This document shows, one piece after another, positions 55,827 to 64,000 of a DNA stretch of 64,000 nt (position 1 is the stretch's first letter; the number at the start of each line of letters is the position of its first letter). The stretch comes from Mantis religiosa. Lineage: Eukaryota > Arthropoda > Insecta > Mantodea > Mantidae. The DNA lies in assembly GCA_030765055.1 (NCBI GenBank), contig CM060950.1, positions 23,517,876 through 23,581,875 on the forward strand, given 5' to 3'. Below the pieces are notes generated by a model that saw only the letters and a program-made list of their open reading frames with translations, was not told the origin of the DNA and made no database searches. The translations under genes and the position numbers were made by a program.

Positions 55827-56080
55827 TGCCTTGGTAGCGTAGATGGTAGCATGTCTGCCTCATGTTCAAGAGGTCCCAAGTTCGAATCTCGGTCAGGGTG
55901 AGTTACCTGGATAAGGTTTTTTCTGGGGTTTTCCCTTATCCTGAAATATGAATGTCGGGTAGATCTAAGCTCCATGGATCCTGAACACATTTGAGCATCA
56001 TTTCACCCATTTCATTCACAGTCATTTTATGACATAACGTTGGAGGACGTAAGATTAAAAAAAAAAAAAAAAAAAAAAAT
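55827..56080 (+). repeat. SINE family B, full copy (plus)
   Basis: The head CTTGGTAGCGTAGATGGTAG with box B GTTCGAATCTC, the body AGGTTTTTTCTGGGGTTTTC, and the tail TTGGAGGACGTAAG followed by about 20 A. No target duplication is visible. Confidence 0.9.
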
Positions 56081-56099
56081 CTCCAGGCCATCTACATAA

Positions 56100-56160
56100 T
56101 GATATGGTAGCATAACTGCCTCCAGAGGAAGGGGACACTAGTTTGATTTCTGGTAGTGGC
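56100..56160 (+). repeat. tRNA-like fragment
   Basis: ATATGGTAGCATAACTGCC and AGTTTGATTTCTGG look like eroded boxes A and B. Confidence 0.35.
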
Positions 56161-56221
56161 GTGGGTATTTTCTTGCTTTGGAAGCCTGGCACAGTATGCA
56201 CTTACCCTCATGAGATCCTTA

Positions 56222-56475
56222 ATTCAATTCAGTTCAATTCAATTTATTTTGTCCTCTTTGATCATACACTGATAACAGACATCATAGTATAAAAATTACA
56301 TTAATGGCTATTGTCATTATTTAAAATCATTTAAAACTAATTAACATTTAGAAACTCATTTACAGAATAAAATGAATGTTGCAGTAAAAAGAGTTTTACT
56401 CCCTTTTTAAAATGTATAAGGGTCTTTATTTGTTTAACATTTTCTGGTAGTCTATTGTATAATCTTATACCTTTA
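56222..56475 (-). mobile_element. LINE 3' end (jockey/CR1-type), 5'-truncated
   Basis: The minus strand encodes the last residues of a LINE protein (GIRLYNRLPENVKQIKTL, HFKKGVKLFLLQHSFYSVNE), then a stop and a 3' UTR ending in AATTGAATTGAACTGAATTG at 56222. It is a different family from 7640 and 18604. Confidence 0.72.
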
Positions 56476-57392
56476 TGATAGTTACAATTGAGGAGCTATC
56501 CAATGGAAAAGTAGCATTTACACATTCCAAGGAGAGAGGAAGCATGAGAGATGAACCATGTCCAGGATCACTAGAGGCTATTACAATAGAAGAAGGATGT
56601 GACAGTCTAGCGCAGTGTGCCATGATCCTAAAAATCTGCGTAAAAATATTTAGTGGAATACGGATAAATAAAATTATCATTCATCATGCCCTCAAGTTAA
56701 AAAGGAAGCATCTCTTCAAGTTACAGAAATCAGTTGAAGGTGATATAAAGTTGCAGATTTGCAAGTAAACTCACTCACTAGCTGACAGAAATGCTAACTT
56801 TGCCATTAGCATATTGTTTTCTGAAAAGGAAAAACTACATCATCAGGACATATCTTACTGGTTCTCTACTAATTCACACCTGCTTTAAGCCATCAATAAT
56901 CAAGGAGGTATGCATTTGATGGTAAGGTGTGGCCTATGAAAGGGAAAATGAACAGGCCTATTATTCTTCCAGTTAGCTGTGGATAGGCAAACATATTTGA
57001 AAATGCTGGACACTGAGGTATTTCTAAGTAATCTGAATTCTGATGAAGAATATTCAATTTGGTTTTAGCAACATGGATCTCTTTTCAGAGTGTATCTGAA
57101 TCAACAGTTACTGAATGGTAAATTAGTCAATGTAGGCCAATAAAATATTCCCTGCATAGTTCTGAACCTTTTTTTTTTGTGGTGAGAGCATTTAAAGAAT
57201 AAGATACATCATTTCTTCATTTGCATGCAAAAGTCACAGCTACTTGCAAAGAGATGTCTTCTGTTATCATATAAGGTGTCCTCATGAGGAAGACTTCTGT
57301 CTTTAGATAAATGGTTCCCAGGTTGAACATGTACTCTAAACTTAAACCTGTCCTATAATGCGTGAGTTGTAGAATACCTGTAAAGCTTGTTT

Positions 57393-57612
57393 AATAGATG
57401 GAAATTAACCATTCTTCCACACTAGCCGAGTGTAGGCTAAGAATTGGATAGGTAGAGTCAATGCCATAGCTGGTATTTGAACCACCATGGATCTACCATA
57501 GCCAACTTGCCAGCATGACATTAAATTCTGCATCTGACTTGTAACCATGGATCTCCCAGACTCAATTACCTAATAGAGGTAACTATGAAGCCTGGATCTT
57601 AAGTGCTTACAG
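57393..57612. repeat. SINE family A minus copy and the leader of a split plus copy
   Basis: A minus copy with a damaged head (57393-57560) is followed by a plus leader (CTAATAGAGGTAACTATGAA to CTTACAGCAT, about 57567-57612). That leader is cut by the LINE tail and resumes at 59150. Confidence 0.7.
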
Positions 57613-57654
57613 CATGAATGAATGAATGAGTGAAAATAAATGGGTTGAGCCCTT

Positions 57655-58612
57655 TCAGTCCCTTGCACGTAGGCCGCATAATGGGTCCATTGTGCCCCTC
57701 TTACTGGAGTGCTTATTCAAGCCCAAAAAGGACAGGACAAGTCTTGGATGAGCACTGCTTATATCATCTGCTGTGAACTTGTCTGAGCCCAGAATAAAGT
57801 GCTTAAGTGCAGCAAGTGCTTCACATTCACACAAAATATGTAGAGAAGACTCATTCTCTCCACCACACTTACTGAATGTGGAATATGCACTAAGCTTCAT
57901 AACATGCAGGTGTCTCTTTAGGGTTTTGTGCCCTGTCAACAGGCCAACAATACTTCTAAGTTGTACCCGATTGAAGATTAGCAGAATCCTGCTCTTCTTC
58001 TTGCTAGGTCCCTCGATCATAGATCAAGCCTGCCTAGCCGTGGTAAGACTATGCCATGAGGTGCCATGTTGAAATGATACCCAATCAAGGATCTTACATC
58101 TGGCCCTTCTTGGTGTAATACCAAGGAGAGGTTCTGGACCAATAAACGTGTTGGCCAAGCCCTCCCTGGCTAGCCTATCAGCTAGTTCATTTCCTCTGAT
58201 CAGAGCATGCCCAGGAACCCAGCAGAGCTGTACTGGTCGGTAAGAACAAAGAATATTCAAGGTCTCTTGGCACTCTCGTACCAACTTAGACCTTGTTGTG
58301 CTAGCACATAGTGCCTTCAGGGCAGCCTGGCTGTGAGAACAGATACTAACCTGACCATGCAGCCAGGGCGTCCCTAAGATATGATAAACACAGGCCAAAA
58401 TACCATCTATTTCGGCCTGGAATACTATAGAATAACCTCCCAGTGAGTATGATAGCCTCGTCTTAGGCCCATAAATGCCAGCCCCGGTCCCCGAGTAGGG
58501 CTTGGAGCTGTCTGTGTACCAGATGGAACACTTGGCACGCCCAGGAACCCATGGGCCACGAGTCTATTCCTCTCTGGGCAGAAAACTGACTCTATATTCA
58601 GAGTCAAAATTA
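57655..58612 (-). pseudogene. LINE RNase H and C-terminal Cys-rich domain, broken
   Basis: The minus strand reads an RNase H domain: SIWYTDSSKPYSGTGAGIYG (first Asp), VFQAEIDGILACVYHIL (Glu), ICSHSQAALKALC (the expected Asp of SDSQ is His) and VQLCWVPGHALIRGNELADR (last motif). A stop at about 58022 precedes a second frame, RSIVGLLTGHKTLKRHLHVM then CGGENESSLHILCECEALA, the H-x4-C part of the terminal zinc-binding motif; the first Cys pair is partly lost. An upstream TAG lies near 58563. RNase H would degrade the RNA strand during reverse transcription, but the Asp-to-His change and stops make this copy dead. Confidence 0.85.
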
Positions 58613-58619
58613 AAAATAT

Positions 58620-58747
58620 GTTTCATATTTGAAAGTAATGAGTCGGTAATTGAAACACAAACATCACTCAATTACCGACTCATTACTTTCAAAGGTTAAA
58701 TACATCACTGTTTCTAACCTTTTGCTTCAAATAATAGGTTTCATATT
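58620..58747. repeat. 108-bp hairpin insert with 10-bp target duplication
   Basis: GTTTCATATT flanks it at 58620-58629 and 58738-58747. The 108 bases between include a 24-bp perfect inverted repeat (TTTGAAAGTAATGAGTCGGT... reversed as ...ACCGACTCATTACTTTCAAA) around AAACACAAACATCAC. Near-identical words occur at 63797 (TTGAAAGTAATCAGTCGTAA, AACACGAACATCACTT), so this is a small piece of the Penelope-type terminal repeat, without the ribozyme part. Confidence 0.85.
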
Positions 58748-59149
58748 GTCGCAACCCATCGCTAGGATAGTCTACGACTTCTGAAGCCTGTTCAGTATCT
58801 CTCTGTGTCCTTTAACCGGATGTTTAAAAGACCAACAGCCCAGACTCCAGAGACAATGAGCAGTAAACTGGATAAACAAATCCAGAGGAGGCAAACCAAG
58901 CAGTGCCTCTAGGTCACTGAGTGCGGTGGTGCGTAGGGCTCCAGTGATCTATAAATACGCTAAGTGTTGGATCTTATTTAGTTTGTTTTTGGTAGCCTGT
59001 GTCATAACTTATGCCTGCAGCATAAGTGATGGAGGGCCTGACAATGGAGACATAGTGCCAATAAACCACTCATTGTTTAAGTCCCCACCTCACACCAACG
59101 GCACTCCGACAGGCCCACAAAGTATTGCAGGCGTTAATCACTTTATGTT

Positions 59150-59370
59150 CAATAATAAGTTACCTAAAAAAAGCGCATATCTCTTTGCATATGAGAACCC
59201 CTAGTGGTTTACTGGGAAACATACCAGTCAATTGGAGAATTTAATGTCATGCTGGCATATTGGCCATGGTAGCTCAATGGTTAAGAGCAACTGGATGGAG
59301 ACTGGGAGATCCGTGGTTCAAATCCTGGCTATGGCATTGAAATTTTCAGTCTGACTTCATCTATCCAAAT
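59150..59370 (+). repeat. SINE family A, right part of split plus copy
   Basis: It resumes the leader (TAAGTTACCTAAAAAAAGCG) and has box A TAGCTCAATGGTTAAGAGC, box B GGTTCAAATCC and the tail to CAGTCTGACTTCATCTATCC. Confidence 0.85.
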
Positions 59371-59662
59371 TTGCTGTATAGAGTTTTTGCAGAGTACTCT
59401 AATTTTTGTTCTTCACTGCAAAAGTAACTTATGTAGCATCTGCTCATCTATGAATGTTAATGACAAAGATACAAAAACCTGAGTCAGGAATATGATTAAC
59501 AGAAATAAAATAATAACATATCAATGGAATATAGGAGAAACATAGATAAGGCAATATGTGATGTAGTATTAGCTGTTTAAGATCTACAGAAATTTGTGCA
59601 GTTGTCTGGAGGAGAATATCATCCTTTTATTATGTATCGTATCTAAATGTTTTTAACTTCAC

Positions 59663-59941
59663 AGTCTATAATTGCCCGCCTTGGTAGCGTGGTGGTAGCA
59701 TGTCTGCCTCACGTTCAAGAGGTCCCAAGTTCGAATCTCGGTCAGGGTGAGTTACTTGGATAAGGTTTTTTCTGGGGTTTTCCCTTATCCTGAAAGACGA
59801 ATGTCAGGTAACTCTAAGCTCTATGGACCCTGGGCTCATTTGAGCATCATTTTATCCCTTCCATTCATCATCCGATATTACTTAACGTTGGAGGACGTAA
59901 ATTACAAAAACAAAAAAAAAAAAAAAAAAAAGTCTATAATT
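59663..59941 (+). repeat. SINE family B, intact copy with 11-bp target duplication
   Basis: AGTCTATAATT flanks a 257-bp insert (59674-59930). The insert has a tRNA-like head (box A region TTGGTAGCGTGGTGGTAGC, box B GTTCGAATCTC), the conserved body and a 20-base A tail. It is the best reference copy of the family here. Confidence 0.94.
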
Positions 59942-60119
59942 TAAAGTTGAATATCTGTGAACGTTAAATTGGAACATAGGAGGGGTCATTGTGGTATAAG
60001 TGTGTTTGATTCTTGTGTGCGTCACTGCTTGAAAAACATTTAATCTAAAGGGATGCAGGTATCATGTTCTATTCAGCAATAAATAAACTCAGGCTTAACC
60101 GAAAAAAAAAAAAAAACTA

Positions 60120-60320
60120 TTAGTAGTCGGTTTATTGACACTTTGTCACTTACATTTTTATATTATCAAGGGACTAGTTTCGGAAGCCATCACTTCCATA
60201 CTCAACCTCTCTCCAAATGTTGTAGCTTTTTCGATTAATTTTGACATCACTGTTACTAAATTCCTTCAATCATGCAAAACTCATGCTTGCTCTCTATTGT
60301 ATGAGAGCAATCATCTATAA
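60120..60320 (-). repeat. Penelope-type terminal repeat fragment
   Basis: Single-arm fragment with GGACTAGTTTCGGAAGC and TTTGTCACTTACATTTTTAT, which match words at 10545 and 27755-27780. It carries the degenerate motif H9. Confidence 0.5.
60171..60205 (-). ncRNA. Hammerhead-like motif H9, two core mutations
   Basis: The minus strand reads TTGAGTA (two changes from CTGANGA), extra T, perfect stem II GGAAG/CTTCC with loop TGATGG, GAAACTAGTCC. Confidence 0.4.
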
Positions 60321-61370
60321 GATTCTCAAAAAGGAATACTTGCAGAATGATAACACATTCTAAACAGCAGAGTTATAATATTTCAATAATTTATTTCTAC
60401 AGTTTCAGTTTAAAAGAAGAAGAAGAAAAAGTAGAATAAGAAGAAAAGAAGAGTCTTTCTGCATGAATAATTTTTATAATGGAAATGTGTATGATACTGA
60501 GGCCATTGCTCATGAATCTGCTTAGAAATATTCATTTGTTCAGGACTTTAAAGAGGTAACATACATTAGGAAAGAATTATCTTATGTAGTCTAACATCCA
60601 ATCAAAATTACACTTCTCTACAGATTAAGGAAATAAAAATTAAAGCTTTCTAAATTCATTTCACTAAAAAGCTTATTCTTGAATTATATAAGCACTCTTG
60701 CATGAAAATCTGTGATAATGGCGTGCTAATAAGAGTGAACCAAGAAACTTATATCATGATTTGTAGAAATACTATTTTGCTATATATCTGCAATATGTTT
60801 TCATTTTTCAGCACCCCAATTATTATATTTAAAATTGAAGTAAACCTTGTTTTGATGTTTGAATCACATTCTCAAAATTTATAGCTGATTTGAAGTGAGA
60901 ATTCTTGCAACTTAAGCACTTGGAAAGCAAATTTCGAAACATTTGTTCACAAGTTTATCACATCTCTACAATTGATGTATTCCCAATATTAGCTGTGCAA
61001 CATGTTTGTTATTTAATAAATATTGTGAGTCAATTTTGGGACGAGTTTGCTCTGACTCATAACATTTATATATCTGAACTTACATTCACTGTTACAAAGC
61101 TTCAAAAACTTAATAATTAAGTGTTTGTCATTATTCAATATAGTAACACATTTTGATAATATTGTAGGTATTCCACTATGCCAACATGTTCAGATAAAAA
61201 TGTATTAGAACATTCTTATTATACTCACTAGCTGTTCTTAAGCAATTGTATTATGAAACTACAAGCTGAAATATACAGCTGATTCCTCTGAAAAAACATA
61301 GTTTATGAAGTTTTGTATTTGCAGCAAGTGAATAATGTGCACACTGAGTCTTTCTTGGTAAATCAATAAT

Positions 61371-61404
61371 AAATGAATGAATGAATGAATGAATGAATGA
61401 ATGA
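61371..61404. repeat. (AATG)n microsatellite
   Basis: About eight ATGA units. Confidence 0.9.
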
Positions 61405-61599
61405 CTGGACAAACAAATGGATGAATGAACAAAAACAAATGAAGGAATACATAAATGAATAAATAAATATATGAAATATATACCCATATGTAAAATACTA
61501 ACTGATACAACACTTTTAGGGCTTATTAATAATGATACATGTGGCAAATTTCTATTATTGATGATTGTTTAACAGTTAAAAAACTGAAAAGCTACATAC

Positions 61600-61737
61600 C
61601 TTTGTATCTCTTAAAGCATATGTCACTATCTTTTGTATGTGCCTGCTGATGTTTATGAGCAGCTCAATATTAATTTGAGACGGATTCCTGGTGATATGCT
61701 CCAGATGCTGACTCCATCTCTCAGCATTCATGGACCC
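61600..61737 (-). CDS. Adhesion GPCR exon: GAIN domain, most 5' exon in window
   Basis: The acceptor is TATATTTAAG before 61737, and the donor ACAAAG|GTATGT lies after 61600. It is phase 0 on both sides, 46 residues: GSMNAERWSQHLEHITRNPS, then QINIELLINISRHIQKIVTY and ALRDTK. Helical, with one NIS sequon. It precedes IAESLFTVIS, so it is GAIN subdomain A. Upstream exons must lie beyond 64000, and nothing between 61738 and 64000 looks like another exon. Confidence 0.85.
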
Positions 61738-61787
61738 CTTAAATATAAATAAAGACTTTACAATGTGAAACACCAAATGAGAAAATG

Positions 61788-62179
61788 TACATTTAATTGA
61801 TAGATAGAGTCAACATGAAAAATTCAATGCCATGGCCGGGATTTGAACCATGGATCTCCTAGTTTCTGTCCAGTCACTCTAACCCATTGAGCTACCATGG
61901 CCAATGTGCTGTCCTGACATTAAATTCTCCATTTGACTCATATATTTCCCCAGTAGACCATCAGGGGCTCTCGCATCCGAGATTCACCGTTTGTAGCGAC
62001 TTACTATCATAAGTACTTGAGTCCCAGGATTCATCATTTAACTCTTATTATTTTAGGTAATTGATGGAAGTTAATCATTTCTTCATACTAGCCATATATA
62101 GGCTAAGGTTTTTGTTAGATATACGACTAGTATGAAGAAATTATCAGTTTTCATAAATTAACTAAAATACATTTAATTG
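61788..62179. repeat. SINE family A composite with 12-bp target duplication
   Basis: TACATTTAATTG occurs at 61788-61799 and 62168-62179. The 368-bp insert (61800-62167) is a minus unit starting within the tail (ATAGATAGAGTCAACATG), then the start of a second minus tail, then a short inverted tail ending TTTTCATAAATTAACTAAAA. The insertion lies about 50 bases upstream of the receptor exon acceptor. Confidence 0.92.
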
Positions 62180-63796
62180 CTTATATTTTTTCATAGGTTG
62201 ACTAAAGGATTTTAGAGGTATTCAAATTCTGTAGAACACAGCGATTAAAAGAATGTACCATAAGCACTTGTATAATTTATAGCTGTGGTATGTATGGTAT
62301 ACAATTTTATTTAATATCTTCCAAACTTTTTCAGAATATTAACCCTTAAATCAGGGGTGGTAAGTTAGGCACTTGGCACTATAGGTGTGAATTTACCCTC
62401 CCCCTTGTCCTCACTACTTTCTAGACACAGCTAAATTAAACCAACTAAACCGGTTATAGTCATGTGTCATCTTTTCAGTGGTGGGTTCTCTGTGCAACAT
62501 GAGCAAGCAAGGAATGTTTGATCGGGGCTGATAGAACAAGCATTTTGTCATTCTTTATTATTGTAAAGCACAGTGTTTGATATGTCCTGCTAATATTTAA
62601 TACATTACGAGCTGCTCCCTAAGGAGTCATTCAATGCACCTCATGCTGAAGCCTACAACAAAGACAAATTTTCAGAGCATTTTTCAGCAAGAAGCGCTCT
62701 GTGAAATTAGCTGCTGTGAATAAAATTGTCTGTGTTAAAACTGTAAATCTAATTACAGCTCATGCACTGTTTCAAACTTTATTACAATCTGAGACTTGAA
62801 ATAATTAGATTTACCATACTACTGCCAGGTAAGATAGCTAAGCAGAAGCGAAGTGTTACATGGAATACTGGAGCTGCAGAATGAAATTTGTTATTTGTAA
62901 GCTGCCTTTTCTAAGTGATTTGACTTTTCATTTTGAAGAAATCAGAAATGTAGCAAAGCCAAATAGAACAAAATGAACAATTCCATTTTATATCTTTGAA
63001 ATCGATTGTTAAAATTTTAGTGCAAAATATGAAACAAAAATAGATTGCTGTATTAGAAGAGTCATTAGAAGTGTTCTGAGCATAATTTTAGACATGGAGT
63101 AAGCATTTAGGATGAACATTTTCAATCTCTTCTATGTTTAAGTTCATCTATTTGCAACTGGACATTGAAACATTAATATTTAAAAAGAAACCAGCAAGAA
63201 TAGCAATCATGTAAATTAAGGAAGTATCATCATGCGTATGCCACTGTCTATCAATGTAAATTGTAAATAATTTCAATGCTCTTTTCAGATAAATGTGTTG
63301 TTTATTTTTGAGAATACTGATAGAAACCATTTAAATATCTGTAGCAGCATATGGGAAATAATTAACACTGCATACTACTATTGGATAACAAAATGAAACA
63401 AAGGTAATAAACATGTTAATTCTCCAGGACTGTTTTTGTCAGCTTAAGGTTTGCCTAGAGTCAGTATAGTGATGAGAGGGCGGTTTCTCACACAATGTCA
63501 ATATGAGTTGTCTAGCAATGCCATTAAGTCCTTTACTCAGGTTATCTAAAGTCATTAATCCTGTTCATGGTAACCTAACCAAACCTTGCATTCAAAAGTA
63601 TGCATTTGATTATGCCCCAAAAGACCTTTCATCCCAAACCCAAATGACACCACTGTGCCATATGTTACCTGTTTGTTTATGTGCCAGATAGAAGGAAAAA
63701 GGAAGGGGTGACTGTAAGGGTAAAGCATTTCACACTTTGGGTGCTCATCTTACCCCCCTTACCTTAAATGATAAATGGATGAAAGTAAGTATAACA
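62180..63796. other. No recognisable feature
   Basis: Upstream intron sequence. I see no exon, repeat family or transposase in it. Confidence 0.5.
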
Positions 63797-64000
63797 TTTG
63801 AAAGTAATCAGTCGTAATTCAAACACGAACATCACTTAAATTATCCTTACTTGGACATGTTTCGGAGAACGGTTTGTCCACATCGTCAGCAGTTATCCGA
63901 CTGGTTGGATCCTGGCTTCTTGAAGTGAGCTGGTTGTCTGTGGTGGCATCTGTAGTCAGTGAGATGAACTTCCAAAGAGAGTTTTCAGGTGGCAATTCAA
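63797..64000 (-). repeat. Penelope-type terminal repeat fragment, runs off the window
   Basis: It shares TTGAAAGTAAT.AGTCG and AACA.CACTT with the 58630 insert, and GGACATGTTTC plus GTGA..GATGAACTT..TTTTC with the 216-bp insert at 19355. It carries motif H10. The rest may lie beyond 64000. Confidence 0.65.
63853..63890 (-). ncRNA. Hammerhead-like motif H10, complete core
   Basis: The minus strand reads CTGACGA, extra T, stem II GTGGAC/GTTCTC (five of six pair, loop AAACC), then C and GAAACATGTCC. Expected cut after GUC. Confidence 0.55.

Larger units (their letters stand above)
57613..59149 (-). mobile_element. I/R1-type LINE fragment with RNase H
   Basis: The element ends at the left in (CATT)n on the minus strand. 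It runs from the end of the RT (ALSDLEALLGLPPLDLFIQ, about 58900) through RNase H to a C-terminal Cys-rich domain. It lacks the main RT and endonuclease. It interrupts a SINE family A copy (leader to 57612, remainder from 59150). A 108-bp insert (58630-58737) interrupts the element. Confidence 0.85.
6795..61737 (-). other. Adhesion GPCR gene, 3' part, seven exons
   Basis: Seven minus-strand exons (61737-61600, 55233-54916, 32705-32423, 28631-28403, 18160-17877, 12810-12554, 7118-6795) all have AG acceptors and GT donors. They join with phases 0,0,1,2,1,0 into 1833 bases, 610 residues and a stop. In order they encode GAIN-domain helices and sheet (residues 1-246), a GPS cleavage motif (about 240-274) with the tethered-agonist start, seven membrane helices (about 295-560) and a tail of about 50 residues. 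Family knowledge: such receptors self-cleave at the GPS and couple adhesion to G proteins at the plasma membrane. The 5' exons lie outside the window, so the ectodomain type is unknown. The tail is far shorter than in latrophilins, and the core reads more like the ADGRG group. Subfamily is uncertain, so no symbol is given. Confidence 0.93.

Noticed and set aside
499..59330. Functional tRNA genes at the many box A/box B sites
   Set aside because: The motifs recur dozens of times with SINE bodies, mutated stems and mismatched acceptor arms. They are tRNA-derived SINE heads.
61251..61547. Minus-strand open frames with HSFIHSFIHSF repeats
   Set aside because: They are the translation of the (AATG)n microsatellite and its flanks.
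6795..61737. Naming the receptor as latrophilin (Cirl)
   Set aside because: The 610 visible residues lack a long latrophilin-type tail and the ectodomain is outside the window. Core similarity alone does not decide the subfamily.

Overview
The window looks like one stretch of a large, repeat-rich animal genome, most likely an arthropod. It is AT-rich, has one multi-exon gene with introns up to 22 kb, and is otherwise packed with decayed transposons: mariner, Tc1-like, piggyBac, jockey/CR1- and I/R1-type LINEs, Penelope-like elements and three tRNA-derived SINE families. An insect such as a cockroach or termite would fit, but that is only a weak inference from repeat style and intron size.

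The only clear host gene is on the minus strand. It is the 3' part of an adhesion G-protein-coupled receptor, in seven exons from 61737 down to 6795. The exons join with consistent phases and GT/AG borders into 1833 coding bases (610 residues). These encode most of a GAIN domain, a GPS autoproteolysis site (His-Met-Thr) that lacks two of the usual four cysteines, seven membrane segments and a short tail. The 5' exons lie beyond base 64000. Almost everything else sits in its introns or downstream of its stop.

Layout: 1-6720 is downstream of the gene, with a 40-bp satellite, a 444-bp duplication, SINEs and a mariner. 7119-12553 holds a LINE tail and SINE clusters. 12811-17876 holds SINEs, a piggyBac pseudogene, a CGGBP1/hAT-like fragment and a 330-bp SINE palindrome. 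18161-28402 holds a LINE with a ribozyme-bearing insert, a Tc1/mariner pseudogene and two inverted repeats with hammerhead-like cores. 28632-32422 holds SINEs and a 62-bp perfect palindrome. 32706-54915, the largest intron, holds a Penelope-like RT/GIY-YIG element, a Tc1-like element, two mariners, palindromes and a quiet 5-kb tract. 55234-61599 holds SINEs and LINEs, one LINE having split a SINE. 61738-64000 holds a SINE composite and a further ribozyme-bearing fragment.

Two systems deserve attention. (1) A dispersed set of about ten hammerhead-ribozyme-like motifs, seven to eight with a near-complete core and compensatory changes in stem II, lies in inverted repeats related to Penelope-like elements. 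(2) The commonest tRNA-SINE family is present as tandem and head-to-head inverted composites. Four composites are flanked by perfect 12-13 bp target duplications, so each moved as one unit. That architecture resembles Penelope insertions rather than ordinary LINE-driven SINEs.
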